Positions 1 to 12,408 of a DNA stretch of 64,000 nucleotides are shown piece after piece (position 1 is the stretch's first letter; every line of letters starts with the position of its first letter). The notes under the pieces are model-generated. The model saw only the letters and a program-made list of their open reading frames with translations, ran no database searches and was not told where the DNA came from. Origin of the DNA: Phlebotomus papatasi (taxonomy: Eukaryota > Arthropoda > Insecta > Diptera > Psychodidae); assembly GCF_024763615.1 (NCBI RefSeq), contig NC_077224.1:63994712-64058711 (forward strand), in the 5' to 3' direction. The translations under genes were made by a program, and so were the position numbers.

Positions 1-83
1 ACATATTAAGAACTTATCATGTCTTTAATAAGATCTTAACTCAATGAATTAATTTTCAAAAATCGTAAAACATTCAACTATGG

Positions 84-507
84 TAGGTGTGCCAAATTCC
101 GACCAGCTTGCAATTCCGGCCACCTTTTTATTCCTCGAATTTCCAGGAAGTTTTAATTTTTATATACTCTAGAGATTATACAATGCAAAAAAAAACCGAA
201 AATGAAATTTCTACAAATGAGATGACGTGAAACAGACATTGGAAGAAATCATGAAGGACAAGGAACTATGAGAATAAAGGTGGTCGAAATAGGGCACCAA
301 AGCTATGTTGACGTTTTTATTCATTTTAAAATGTTCTAAGAATGATTTTAGAGAAAATAAAGACAATAAATTGTCAACAAATTTCCAAACAACGCTCCTT
401 AAGAAAAAGGAATAAAAAAATCACTTTGTATTAAAAATATTACATTTCAAATTTGAAACTTTGGCGCTTGCATGCAACTATGCCGAAATTTGGCACACTT
501 ACCCTAC
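84..507. mobile_element. MITE family A, copy 1 (TAGGG-type ends)
   Basis: A stretch of about 424 bp bounded by inverted repeats. The left end reads GTGTGCCAAATTCCG and the right end, reverse complemented, GTAAGTGTGCCAAATTTCG. A second copy in the opposite orientation lies at 57515-57944, with the same internal motifs (a poly-A tract near an end, GGTGGCCGAAAT). No transposase frame is present, so this is a non-autonomous DNA element. The ends carry TA, which fits a Tc1/mariner-type target but does not prove it. Confidence 0.8.
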
Positions 508-1743
508 TTAAAAAACGTGAAAACGATACAAATATGAGCGCTTTGTAGCGTGTTGAGAAAATGATATGGCATGACTTAGCCTTATCGCTAAGAAAATCAA
601 TTAAAGCCCTTGTTAAAGTCCATAAGTAAGTTTTTAAAGTTATCCGGGATATAAGAAGAACACAGTCTTTCCATACAGAAGTAGATCTTGAAAAATTCGA
701 AAATCTATTTGAAGATCCAAAAAAGAGACTTTCTTACTTCTTAATACTTTCGCAAGGTAGCGGAACTTACATCCTGTTCGAATTTCGAAGTGCTCAAGTG
801 TCAAAATGTGACGGTCTTCGTATTGTTGTGAGGAAAAAAACTGAACAACGACGTTTACTGTTCTTGCCCCAGTATTTAATCACTCCATATTCGCTGAGTA
901 ACTCTTTTGCTAGCTTTTTAGTGTGATATTTGATAAATTTTCCCCATCTTGTTCGAAAATTTAGTATGAAAATTCGAAATTGAATTTGAATTCTTCGAAC
1001 TTCAACGACTTTTTGTGCAAATAGAGTTCCATTTACCTTTCATCCAAGACACTATTGGAGAATCAAAATCTACTTGTGATCGGGCTCAGTATGTATCAAA
1101 GCGTTCTAACTTTACAGAATACTCGAACTCATGAGATCTCGAGCCTTGCATCACGATCTCAACTCTAGTACCACAATACACGTTTAAATTTTTCATGTGT
1201 TTAAAAATACACTCTTATTTTTAATGACTGACATCATATTTTTTGATTTATCTACTGGACTTGGGCCACAAAAAATGGTTCAAATAGAATTAAATAGCAT
1301 ATGGTTTATAATTTAAATTTATGACAAGAGTCACAATAATTTTAATGAAAGCAGAAATCCATCAATTCTTAGGGACATAGCCTGAAAGTTTATCATTAAA
1401 TAATACAAATTATAATAAATATACAACAATATAAAATAAAATAAAATAAGTTATGTTTAAAAAATTTAACAGCCAATAAAAACTTAAATTTTGCAAATTA
1501 AATAAGGGTCATTAAAAAACCTAAATCAAAGAGTTATTCTTCGAATGATCACCAAAATATCTGTAAGACTTAAAAAATTTAATTTTCTAGAATAAAATAC
1601 AATTTCTATTTCAATTTTGTAGAAATAGAAATAAATCAAATGGCGCTAGCCATTGCGTGAAATTAAATCGATCGATATTTTAAACAAGTTGAAGTGCACA
1701 TTGCAATTGGTTGAGATCAGTGGCAAAGGCAATCAGAGCCAGT
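508..1743. other. AT-rich noncoding DNA, no gene seen
   Basis: No frame of coding quality, no recognisable domain and no clear element ends. The sequence is AT-rich with scattered homopolymer runs. Confidence 0.6.
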
Positions 1744-1815
1744 GCCCCCATAGCTCAGTTGGTAGAGCATTCGCCTAGATAGCGAAGGCCCCCAGTTTAA
1801 GTCAGGATGGAGTCA
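1744..1815 (+). pseudogene. Degenerate tRNA-like sequence (tRNA pseudogene or SINE head)
   Basis: The 5' half looks like a real tRNA: acceptor start GCCCCCA, an intact A box TAGCTCAGTTGG, and a perfect five-base anticodon stem (TTCGC/GCGAA) around the loop CTAGATA, whose anticodon would be AGA. The 3' half is decayed. The B-box region AGTTTAAGTCA departs from GGTTCRANTCC, and the 3' acceptor TGGAGTC pairs only partly. A serine tRNA would need a long variable arm, which is missing, so the anticodon has probably mutated. A T6 run at 1821-1826 could end Pol III transcription. It may be the head of a tRNA-derived SINE. Confidence 0.5.
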
Positions 1816-1974
1816 GGGATTTTTTCCTGTCTCTATTTGGGTTAAATTTGTGGGTTAGGAACTTGTTCTGATTGTCGCTCTATGTGCACAAACACTTGAG
1901 ATTACGTACCAAGCGAACAGAAGGCTGTTCAATTCAATCACTTTTACGATTTTTTTTATCTCATTCACTTTCTT

Positions 1975-2330
1975 ATTTTCTTTCTTTCGCATTTAGATGT
2001 TATACCTCAAAAGTCCTTCGCATCCTTTACCGTATACCGGTTCTCAACCGATTTATAAATCAGTCAAAAGATTCCCCAAAGATACCTTAGGAATAACATA
2101 ATTGAATTTCGGATAAAAATTACTAATCGGATCAAAACCGTCGCATTACCGGTTCTTTACCAATTCATAACCGACTGGAACTCGTTCAGCTTGTCAATAA
2201 TCCTAAGACCTTTCCAACGTGCCCAAACATGATACGATTTGATTGAGATATACGCTATCTAATTTAATCTAATCTATTTAAACTTTTAACATTTAAAAAC
2301 CGTTATTTTGAATGATTCAACGGCATTTTT
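1975..2330 (+). repeat. Dispersed repeat R (GGTTCTCAACCGATTTATAA type)
   Basis: This segment shares ordered motifs with 12590-12830, 17015-17560 and, inverted, 12120-12320. They are CCGGTTCTCAACCGATTTATAA-like, TTTCGGATAAAAATTA, CCTAAGACCTTTCC and a TTGATTGAGAAATAC-like block. Copies differ by many substitutions, so the family is old. No coding capacity is visible. Confidence 0.65.
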
Positions 2331-4752
2331 GTATAAGGGCGAAATGTTGGCCTATGCAACACATTTAAAGGTACCTTTAAAACATATCCAAAAATAAAAT
2401 AATTGCATGAAGCGTTTTCAAGCAATTCCAAAAAGCCATGGTTTTTGTGAGGAATGCGAGGGGTGAGGGAAAATAAGGGACATGTTAATGGTCCCTGGTA
2501 CGACTATGGGGTCACTCGAATATCTCAAATTTTTATCTCTATCTCTAGAGACAGTGACAGCCGGTCGCACACGCGTACAGGTCGTACAGGTACATGCTTT
2601 TCGCATTATCCGAAAAAGCAGGGGTACAAAGTTACTTCCGGGGTTCAAAGTCTCTCACATCTACGGTTATCGTTTCAAAGGCGGTCATAAGAGCAGAGTT
2701 CAAAATGTCTTACCGTTTGACTTTCAGATCAATAAAGAAAAACGACAAATAAGAAATAATGTAATTTTCAAGGAACAGGAACGTAAATTATTTATTAATC
2801 GTATAGAGAAAACAAAGTAAATTGACAATATTTACCGGTTCATTATTGGTTAAAACGAATGCAGTCTTGATAGAAACAGTATTGTTTCAACAATATTCCG
2901 GAAACAAGTATTAATATAATAAAGAAATATTTAAGAACATAAATCAATTCGTAGTGCTTTTATTGCCATTATCATTTCATTTGCATTTGGATGAATGCAG
3001 TCTTATTGGTAATTGCAAGTCCTTAGAATAGTCAGTTAGAATAAATAATCGATTTTTAAAGGGTATTGTATTCGTATAAATAAGTATCAATTCACACCAA
3101 CAAGCTAAATAACTAATTAACTGCAGCTCTATCAATCCAATCCTATCATATTTTCTCTAATTAAATTAAATAAATGAATTGAGAGCCCTGTGACATGAAT
3201 GCTTGAAATGCAATATTGTTTAACTAATGGATTGTTATTGTTATTGTGCTACAATATTTGCATCTTGAAAGCAGAAATTAATTGCACAGATGAAAATTTA
3301 CAAGTGTTACAATTTACGCTCCCATTTAATGATAAACATGATATTTGATCAAACAAATTTACTATGTAGTGGAAAAAGGAATATTTCAAAAATAAACTAT
3401 TATTTTTGAAAAAAATAGGATTAATATTATTATAATAATTTGCTAGTGCAATATTATTAAAGAGAAGTTTTATACAATTGGTTCACGAGAGAATTTCTCA
3501 AGTGATATTTGACCACCAGAATACAGGATATATATATTATATATGTTCAGAATTCTTCTTTTATCATATTAAAAGCCACTGAACAGAAAAGAAATACTTT
3601 TATGCTGGAGAACTGTTTAGAATTCTTCATTCTCTCTGGTAAAAATCCTTCTATTCATGTGGATAATAGTGAAAAATTCTCCAAAATAAATTCCCTCTGG
3701 AATCAATATTTGACCAATATATCTTAGGAATTTTCATTACAATGCATGATGGATATTTTAGGCATACAAAATTCCTCTCTTTTATGTGCCTTTCAATAAA
3801 AACCATTTGTGTTCACACCCACTACTCATAAAGTTATTCCTCAAAGCACAAACAAACAAAGCTAGCAAAGCACAAAAAATATTATTAATAAATTATGTTT
3901 CTTATTTGCACGAAGAAAAATTTTTTATGGAATTTTCTACAATGTCAATGATGTCAAGCCATTATTTAGATAATTAGGTTAATTAGATTTTTATATTACA
4001 GAGGTGATATAATAGAAGAACAGTAAAATTTTCTGGAGAAATATTTCGTACAATTCTTCCTTTTTTTGGTATCTTATGATATTTTCAAACTTAGAAATAT
4101 CTCACTATATTTATTTGATTACTTGCTTCTTGCTCATTTGATATTGCAAGGAAAAAGAAAGAAATTAGCTTGGGAATAATTTGCGTGATATAAAGCACGT
4201 GAGTGACACATAAGAAAGAACTTTTTTAATAAAAGAAACCTCAAGCAAAATGTGACAAAATGAATATTCCATAAACTCTCAGAAGTATCAAAAGATCTTA
4301 AGACTGCTTCTAAGCGGGTTTATTTCGAAATGTACCTCACTGTACTGTGTATGGCGAGTTTTTTGGTGAAATATCTTCCTTAGAGGTTTCTTTCTGAGAA
4401 ATTTTCTCCATCTTGCTAGTATTTTATGACTTTCCCGAGTGTATAGCCCTACTAAACTAACTAAACCCTTACTAAAGACTTTATTCCCATTCACAACTGA
4501 AGTTTAATTCTCCAATAGTGTCTTGGATAAAAACTTAAATAGAACTCAAAACTGCTCAACAAAAACTGCTCAAAATATCATTATTTCTCAAACAGATTCA
4601 AACACCATTTCGAATTTTCAAACGAACTTTATGCACAGAGGTAGGGAAATTTGCGAAATATATCACATTCTAAAACTGTTAAAACGGTTAAAACACTCAC
4701 TCAGTGATTATGAAAAGAATTATAACGAAACACGAGCATCATTGTCTTATGA
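2331..4752. other. Noncoding DNA with a repeat S-related fragment near 2410-2590
   Basis: Positions 2410-2590 resemble repeat S (AGCATTTCCAAAAA and a CATGGTTTT-like core, then a G-rich tract and a CGGCCGG-like motif), as at 14020-14336. The rest, including an AT-rich stretch at 3000-4700, has only short chance frames and no element ends that I can pair. Confidence 0.45.
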
Positions 4753-4892
4753 CCAGCGCACTATAACTTTGATTTGTAAACATGTTTTCAAAATTTCCTA
4801 TGAGAATGAGCGAGATGACTAGATCTATGTTTCATTCACTCTCATTTAAATGTTAAAAACATGTTTACTAAACAAAAGTTATTGTGCGTTGG
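4753..4892. mobile_element. Foldback MITE with CCAGCGCAC/CCAACGCAC ends
   Basis: About 140 bp that folds almost completely on itself. The left arm CCAGCGCACTATAACTTT pairs with the right arm, whose reverse complement begins CCAACGCACAATAACTTT. Both arms then carry GTAAACATGTTTT and a GAGAATGAGCG/GAGAGTGAATG block. The loop is short and there is no coding frame. Confidence 0.75.
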
Positions 4893-4958
4893 GCATTACT
4901 TTTCGTCAAAAGAAAGGGAAGACTAACTTTGTGGGAATAAGCCGACGTTAATTGCAAT

Positions 4959-6550
4959 CAACAATAGGGAAATCCGGAAGTCGTCGAGAAGAGACAATCA
5001 CTCAGGGAAACTCATCACCTATCTCCAGAGCTTTCGGCTCGGTCTGAAAACCTTCATCAGTGGTCAAGTTTTGCAATCTTTCTCTGAGACTCGTTCAGGG
5101 TTTTGGTCAGGATTCTAACAGGGCATAGGAGGAAACGGGGGCACTATTCTTACACTGTCTTTTAAAATTTTTGTATTACTTCCCGGCGGGACCAAACTAC
5201 GTATAAACTGTGTATATACGTTGTACGAATACTCAGTATCATCATGTACGCCCATACATTTTACTCAGTACTATTTGCACCAAATGAGACCCGAAGTGTG
5301 CTTTGGTGTGAGTGTGTCCGTGTGAAGTATTATCTCTTACAGAGTAAATACGTAGTATTACATACATCGTAAACATAATAAAAACCCCGTATGACAGAAA
5401 ATGCAGTTGGCAGGCGTGTTGTCAGCTGTTTTGACAACGGGAAATATTTTCCATTGGAATATTCTGTTTACAAATTATGTGTTACAATTATTAGTAATTT
5501 CAGTGATTATAATAATATAATAATTATGCGACGCTGTGTTATCTGTAGAAAACAGTGAAGTGATAATATTAAAGAAGTTGCAAACCTAAAATACGCGTGT
5601 TTTTATTCCATTCTGTGAGTGTTTTTGCAAAATATTTTTTTTACACGATACTTTGTGATTATCTAAATTGTTCAATCGTTGCCTCTGGTTAAATAAAATA
5701 TATTAAAATCCTTGTGACTTCTATAATTTCGTCAATATTTGGAAATAAAAACGGCAGGTGCATGTGACAAGTTTGTTTGGTCGCCATTTGGTCGTGTGCG
5801 TCTGTATGTGTGTGTTGACAGTTATTTTGCAGTTACAAGTACGTAGTTTATACGGAGTTTTCGTACAACTATGTACTCTCAGTACAGAAATACGTAGTTT
5901 ATATTGTGTATGTGAGTGAACTTGTATTTTTGAATGACAAGTCCTCATCAAATACATAATACATGTGTAACATGTATTTTTCCTCCACGAATAAGTCGTA
6001 AATACATTGTATGTCATGTGAACTGTGTATTTTGGTCCCGCCGGGTTGGCACAATTTAAGATCTTCTTCTTCATCTTGGGTTGTGCTGGGATTTCTCCTT
6101 CGAAAGAGATTATAACAGGGCATAAGAGGGAATGGGAGCACTATTCTTACACTGTCTTTTACAATTTTTGTGTTACTTTGCACAAGATCAGCATATCTGA
6201 GATCCTCTTCTTCTTCAGAAGAAGATCTTCTTCTTCGTCTTGAGTTTTGCTGGGATTTCTCTTTTGAAAGAATACACTTGGCACAATTTCAGATCTTTTT
6301 CTTCAAAAGAAGATCTGAAATTGTGCCAAGTAATACAAAAATTCTAAGAGACAGTATAAGAATAGTGCCCCCGTTCCCTCTTATGCCCTGTTATAATCCT
6401 GACCAAAATCCTGAACGAGTCTCAGAGAAAGATTGCAAGACTTAACCACTGATGAAGGTTTGGAGACCGAGCCGAAAGCTCTGGAGATAGTTGATGTGTT
6501 TCCCTGAGTGATTATCTCTTCCCGACGACTTCCAGATTTCCCTATTGTTG
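4959..6550. mobile_element. Foldback DNA element X, interrupted by element Y
   Basis: The outer ends CAACAATAGGGAAATC and its inverse at 6535-6550 start long imperfect arms. Both contain GAAGTCGTCG, ATCACTCAGGGAAAC and an AGCTTTCGGCTCGGTCT-like block. Inside, the segment with ACAGGGCATA and CACTATTCTTACACTGTC occurs forward at about 5119-5180 and 6114-6178 and inverted near 6340-6390, so the element has internal partial duplication. Another insertion (Y) splits it at 5182-6045. The element at 26841-27051 shares the ACCGAGCCGAA(A/G)GCTCTG block. No transposase frame is seen. Confidence 0.7.
5182..6045. mobile_element. Element Y nested in X, CCCGGCGGG ends
   Basis: An 864-bp insert with terminal inverted repeats CCCGGCGGGACCAAA. 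Related intact sequence inside X (ATTACTTGGCACAA-like, read inverted near 6315-6336) suggests the empty site and a TT duplication at most. Subterminal TACGTAGTTTATA-like motifs recur near both ends. The middle (5405-5560) looks like a gene start: TTGTCAGCTGTTTTGACAA, then about 100 bp later ATG and ten codons for a short peptide with a CysX2Cys pair, MRRCVICRKQ, then a stop. This may be a leftover first exon of a transposase. I cannot assign a superfamily. Confidence 0.65.
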
Positions 6551-8981
6551 AGTGAAGACTAACATTCGAGATATTTTAAAATACGAACAGGAAGTATTTC
6601 ACCCTACCACGCAGACTTAAGGAAAAGTAAAACCAGTGATAAACTCAGATAAGCTAATGGTAGCTGAGATTCTTTATAGGCGACCTCGGCGTGCTTGCAA
6701 CTAGGAAGGCTTGAAAATTCGGTTTTGGATTGAAAGCACTCCGTAGGTTGCCCGTAAATAATCTCAACTTCCATAAGCTTATCGGGACTTATCATTGATT
6801 ATTTTCTATTTTAAATAGTTTGAGTACAGAAGATTCAAAGCAAAAAAAAGTACATTGAAAACGGTTAATAAACATTAGAGATAGAGTCCGATTAATTTCG
6901 GTGTAGTAAGGATATGGTAAATAAATTTGAAAATTAAATTTTTGACTTCTACTAGCTCGGGTCAGGGGGATTTAAGTTTTTTTTTTTATTGCAAGGTCTT
7001 AAGTTTAGCTAAAACAAACTAAAATTTGAGATTGATTGATGTCATAGAGGTTGAGTTATACAGAAAACAGAATTTGGAGATGTTTCGAAATGGCGGAAGG
7101 GTGGGGGAGTAGTCAGGTTCGATTTGAGATTATCAACTTCTAGTCATCCATCGACATTTAACCTTTGCCAAGCGATTTTTATCAGATTTTTACAAGCGAT
7201 TTTTATTAAATTATGTCTGGTTGGGGTTAGCAGCTACACCGCAAATTCGAGCATTTAAGCAGCAAGTCTGGAACTCAATAAAAAAAATATAGAGCTCTTT
7301 CAAAACCTCTTCAAAATTGAATTACTGCGAAATACCTATAAGCTTCGAACAAAAGCACTTTCTTTAAGTTCATTTAGATCAAAAGCGAATGAGTTACAAT
7401 TATCTGTAATTAAAATGTTTTTTAATACTTTTGTTTACTTTTCAAAAGATAAAATGAGTGTTTTGGTGAATTACTGGGGATTTCATTACATTTTATTAAT
7501 TGAAAAATTATTGTTTGCTATCAATGATGCGCAATTTGACCACAATTTTGAACTTACAACATCAATGTAAACACACGAAAAGGTGTTTCCCCGGTAATTC
7601 AGCTGAACTTTTCCCACTTGAAATGGTCGCATATGATGATGTTGTAGAAGAAATATCTTACGATCAATATAGAAAATTCAGAGTATTTATTTAAGTCATC
7701 ATATTTATTGCATGGCTCGTGAGAAAATCCGGTTTCGACGCAACATTACTCGGTGTAAGAGGGAGTGTTTTCTGAGACAGTGAAATAAATTTACACGCGG
7801 GGAAGTCCCTTGTTGTTTTTTGCTTATTGTTCATAAGAAATTTCTTCATATACATAATCCTGAACTTTCAAACGATACCATATTTTTTTCCCATCAGACA
7901 TTCCGTAAGATGATCTCATACGAGAGTCTTGTGTATCAACATTTTGTCTGGAAATCAGACAAAATGTATTTATATAATTATGTTGTTGGATTGCTCCTAA
8001 AGGAGAATCAGAGTTAGTTCTATGGGATAATTTATGGTTACAGGACGGAATAGCATTAATGCTATCTGGTTTTGCAGTGCATAGAAGACGATTTCTGCAT
8101 TAAATGGCAATCGAATGGATGTATTTACAGTAACTCTCTCGCCCTCCCAGGAACCATTGTAAGTGTGGTAACGAGTGAGTTAGTAACTGTCGTCGACATT
8201 TAAGGGGTGAATTTAAACTGTGTGGCATGGTACAAATTATCACATTGACAGTTTATAAACATCAATTGCACATTTGCTCTCCCCGTTCAACCACTTCATT
8301 TCCCAACCCTCACTATCCAGCACTTGGACCGCCTCCGTTAGTCTCACTGTCCCATAAGACGAAATCTGTACACTCAGATAAAATTCTAACAGTTTCTGAA
8401 TTAATTTTGGTATTTGATTTTAATCGGATTTAGATTTAATAAATTGTATTCGTTTGTTTGAAGAGTTAAAGGGTAAAGCAAACATCAAAACAGATTGTAG
8501 ATTTTTCTGCAACATCCCATAGGAATAAGAAATAGCTCCCTGATCATCCAACCCCTTCCCCACTAAATTGGAGATCTGCCCTGTACGTTCACTTTACAAA
8601 TTTGGGGAAGAGACCCAGTAAAGCAGAGAGAAAGTACTTTATGAAACAAAACCGCATCTGAGAAGAACGAATTTGCCTAGAATTTATACCGGTACACAAT
8701 CTGACCCGAAAGGCGAATAGGGAATAATCAAGAGAGTCGTTAACCTGTTGTCAGAAAACCAGTTCAATTAGAAAAGTCGGTCGCATAGAATCGAAAGTAG
8801 AACCATTAAAAAAAGACCTTTTCTAACTCGGGTATCAGAGGCCTAAGTTTTTTTTTTTTAAGCAAAACTTCTAAGGCTTCCTTGGTAACATACTTAAATA
8901 CACATCTATACCATAGGAGTCGAGGAAATAAAAAAAAGTGTCCTCAAAATGGAGGAAGGTAGCGTGGAAGGTGCAAGGTTA
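6551..8981. other. Noncoding DNA, no gene seen
   Basis: A block at 6650-6720 (GGTAGCTGAGATTCTTTA and CGTGCTTGCAACT) is related to 55312-55370. Two short related stretches, 6955-7010 and 8822-8885, both have an ACTCGGGT/CTCGGGT motif followed by a long T run. Otherwise only small chance frames are present, and no element ends that I could pair. Confidence 0.5.
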
Positions 8982-9420
8982 GAGCAGAATCACATTGACG
9001 GTAAAATTCTCACCGTCACCGTCAAAGCCTCACCGTATTTCGTTAATTAATGCATTCTCTTTGCAATTCTTACGCAAATTCTCAATTACCGTATTACCTT
9101 ATCTCACAGTCGGTGGCACTAGGTGAAAATAGTATAAGAAAGTATAATAAAATAGTATAATAAATAATACGAAAATTTGATAAACGGTGAGCAAAATAAC
9201 TGTACGAAAAACTGTAGCAAAAAATCCTATAGTTTTTTTTCTGTTCACCGTTTATCGCATTTTCGTTTTATTTATGCAATTTTCTTATAATATTTTCACC
9301 TAGTGCCACCGAGTATGAGATAAGGTTAAACGGTAATTAAAAATTTGCGTTAAAATTGCAATAAAAATGCGTAAATTAACGAAATACGGTGAGCATTTTA
9401 CTGCCAATGTGATTCTGCCT
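8982..9420. mobile_element. PIF/Harbinger-like MITE, copy 1
   Basis: Inverted ends (G/A)GCAGAATCACATTG with subterminal CTCACCGTATTTCGTTAAT and CACCTAGTGCCAC motifs on both arms. The sequence is preceded by TTA. The cleaner copy at 50293-50933 has TTA on both sides and ends GGGCAGAATC, the usual PIF/Harbinger signature. About 439 bp with no coding frame. Confidence 0.75.
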
Positions 9421-9471
9421 GAATGCGCCAAGTTACAAATTTTACCCGGTATCCTTTAAGCGGTCTTGAGA

Positions 9472-9655
9472 CTAGAGGTTTAGCCCAGTTCCCGTAGTTC
9501 TCAAAATCCTAAATAACGTGCAATTAAATTGCTTTTTGAGAGCCTAAGGTTATTTATCTTTAAATCCAGTCCTAAGTTAAATTTTCCAAAAAAATTATGA
9601 TTGATACGAAATTAGAGCAGTTAAGCCATTTGGCTAAGCCTTAGGGCTGAAGACC
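9472..9655. mobile_element. MITE family N, copy 1
   Basis: Ends GGTCTTGAGACTAGAGG and, inverted, GGTCTTCAGCCCTAAGG, each followed by TTTAGCC/CTTAGCC. The same structure recurs at 55099-55302 (CTTCAGACTAGAGGTTTAGC). About 184 bp, noncoding. Confidence 0.6.
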
Positions 9656-9814
9656 GTATTTTCAAAGACTGCAAGTCGATATCTCCCTTAGTTTTGAAGT
9701 AATTCCCGAAAGATTGAGCCGTCCATGCTCGTGATCAGGAAGTGACAAAACACATTTTTGGAAACGCATTTTGAGCGCGATCGAATGCCATGAGATTTTG
9801 TAATGATTCCTAAT

Positions 9815-9842
9815 GGGTGAGATTGTTAAGAATCTTACCTAA
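9815..9842. repeat. 28-bp palindrome, copy 1
   Basis: GGGTGAGATT then GTTAAG then AATCTTACCTA: a stem of about eleven pairs with a six-base loop. A perfect version (TAGGTGAGATT...AATCTCACCTA) is at 38478-38505. Nothing else around the two copies is obviously shared. Confidence 0.5.
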
Positions 9843-11605
9843 TTCTATATTAGTTTGAAGATAGTCGTACAATCATTTGTAAATATTTACGTCCTTGCTT
9901 ACAGATTTTTTGTAGTGTTTAATCCATATTCAAATTTATTGAATTTTCTTAACTTGCGAATTAGTAAACTCGATAAGCCACTGAAGTGCTTATTTTCAAA
10001 GTAACAACAAATAATGTACTTGGTGGTAATGATCGATGGACTCAATTGTGTACAGTTAATGGATTCAATGTAGCGTTGTGTTGTGTACAACCCCCTAGTT
10101 GAGATGTTTAATTTCTCTGAGTGTGTGCAAAGATCTTCAGTACACATACTTCAGGACTCTGTATATGCTGAGCTCAATTGCTCTGTTGGATGTTGGTGCA
10201 GAAATGGTGGTAGGAAGTAGTCGAAGTCTAAGGAGGATGAGAAGTGTTTTCAACATTGGGGTAGTGTGGGCGGCAAAAGATGTAGAAAAAGCACAAGAGG
10301 TGTGTAAAATCGTATTTATTTTCAAATTGATGGTGGTATAGAAACGAATCGACTGTGAACTATTTACGCTTCTATACTTCATCGTTTTATCTACCACCCA
10401 TCCATTCAATCGCCTAGACTTCAATCATTCTTGTGAGACCCAGACCTCCCCAGAGGGAGATCTCCCTGTTTTCCTTTTAAAAATCACAGGCTGAAAAAGG
10501 GTATAGAATTGTGGAGAATAAAAAGTGAGAAAATACTTGTGTGTATTTGTATCCGTCGATTGAAATGTTCTCCAACTGAAATATCTAACATTAGAGTTTC
10601 AAGTATTTACGAAATCTCTATAGTTTAGTTACGACAGCGTTTGAATGTAGCCAGAGCTATAAATGCCACCCTTTCTATCACCAGGTTCTCCCTGGTCTCT
10701 ACACATTGGTGGCAGGGATATAAATTCAGAGGATTGTAGATGGAGAAGAACAGGCTTGAGAATTTGTGGAACACCTATATTGAGAGTAAAATGTAGGGTG
10801 TGGGAATACGTGAGTTGTCTACACAACTTTGCAATATATACAGAAACTTGCCTCATATTCCAAAAACCTTCATCCATGCCATAACAGTGAAACGGAACAT
10901 CGCTTAAGTCCTTTGAAGGCACTGCTGGATAATTCATATCATATTAAAAGAACGTGAGTATGTGCGCGTCTCACAATTTAAGTGGAATTTTATTTTATTT
11001 CCTCCGTATTTCTTCACTTTCAAGCATCACTCTCATGTTCTCACTCCTCACAGAAGGATTCTCTAGCAGGAACTTTGAAAATATGGCAAGGAAATGTCGT
11101 TGAAACTGCACTTGGCTCCTTATGTGAGTATAAAATTCTTCATATCTTGAATCAGTATTCGAATTTAATACACTAAACTGATTTAGATTATTTCTGCTGG
11201 GTCAATTCTTACAAAAAAAAAAGTTCATTGTACAGATTGGGATATTATCAAGAATTTCCAGGATTTATAGAAGTTATTATTTGTAAACAGTACAAATTGA
11301 TACTTTGTAAACAGACTAAAAATAGTAAAAAGATAACAAATAAAAAATTCTGGAAATATTATATCGACAGTTCCATTCTATACTATGCTATCTCAGAATG
11401 ACAACTTTTCAGGAGAGCCATTTGAAGTTGGCGATTTCCTATAATGCCAGTGTAATTTTGTTTCGAAAATCTCAAATATCTCGTTACCCGAACATCGGAT
11501 GACTACCAAATTTTCACCAGTCGGTGAAATCTCGGTCTCAGGAACAACATATCTCTCGGAGTTATTATTATTAATCGTATCGAGATATTTATTACATGGT
11601 AATCG
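9843..11605. other. Noncoding DNA, no supported gene
   Basis: Two overlapping frames of about 95-100 codons (near 10137-10424 and 10629-10937, minus strand) have no recognisable domain, and I treat them as chance. No paired element ends were found. Confidence 0.5.
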
Positions 11606-11890
11606 TTTTTTTTTTTTTTTACAATGTCATATCCCGTGTTGGAAGAACCTGCGAAGTCCATTGTAGACCGCCCAGGAGCGCCTTCCCGTGTAGTGAATGC
11701 TTCTTCCATGCTCCCGGAGTTGTTGGGCGAGGCGGTGCATTTTTATTACGTTATATCATAGTGAAAATGCCTTTTTCTAAACATTCAGATCTTTGCACCG
11801 GGCGGGACTCGAACTCACAAAAGTGAATCGAGCCGGGGAATCGATCCGCCCAAGAGCCAACGGTCTTGCCTATTGCGCCACTGATTCCCC
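11606..11890 (-). mobile_element. tRNA-derived SINE, full-length copy
   Basis: Read on the minus strand, the element starts GGGGAATCAGTGGCGC with a Pol III A box (TGGCGCAATAGG) and about 65 bp later a good B box (GAGTTCGAGTCCC, complement of 11804-11816). A body of about 180 bp follows and ends in a 15-base A run (T run at 11606-11620). This is the expected structure of a retrotransposed tRNA-derived SINE. A truncated head copy lies at 12409-12532 and a tail copy at 14349-15013. Confidence 0.85.
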
Positions 11891-12119
11891 TCTCTCGGAG
11901 TAATATAAAGCTAAGTCGACCTAGCATAGCATGGAATGGAGCCGTCTATATTTTCTTTAAGTACGTTTTTTTTTTCATTTTTGGATATATTTTAGAGATT
12001 GCCCAGGAGGATATTTCGTCTTTATAAAAAATGCCGTTGAATCATTTCAAGGTCGAAAGTTTAAAAGGGTCTAGAGAGCGTATTTCTCAATCGCATGGTA
12101 TCATATTTTGGCTCGTTGT

Positions 12120-12320
12120 AAAGGTCTTGGAATTCTTAACAAGCCTGAACCGATTCTAATCGATTATAAACCGATAATAAACCGATTTATAACGGAAAGC
12201 TATTTGTTATCTGATCTGAATCAGTTAAAATCGGTTTAGAACCAGTAAATGGTAAATGACACAAAACTACTTTTGAGGTTTAGCATCTAAGTCATGAGTT
12301 CGAAAATTGAGTAAAACTTG
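12120..12320 (-). repeat. Dispersed repeat R, inverted copy
   Basis: The minus strand carries the R motifs (CCGATTATAAATCG-like, AAGACCTTTACAACGAGC, ATGATACCATG) in the order seen at 17340-17560. Lies about 300 bp from a plus-strand copy. Confidence 0.55.
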
Positions 12321-12408
12321 GGACGCTTTGTCGGAACTTTAAGTATAAGTGTTTAAAATTTAATTAAGTCAACAGAAACATAAATACTTGATGTAACAGT
12401 GCAATGCC

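Noticed and set aside
1744..1815. Functional tRNA-Ser (AGA)
   Set aside because: Broken T arm and acceptor stem and no long variable arm, so a working serine tRNA is not supported.
2482..2820. 112-codon plus-strand frame
   Set aside because: Starts inside a repeat S-related block and overlaps other frames. Composition is not protein-like beyond a basic patch.
5721..6074. 117-codon minus-strand frame rich in Cys, Tyr and Thr
   Set aside because: Lies across the inverted end of element Y. The Tyr/Cys richness comes from GTA/CA-rich subterminal motifs.
10629..10937. Collagen-like GEPGDRKG in a minus-strand frame
   Set aside because: A single Gly-X-Y run of a few residues with no repeat before or after.
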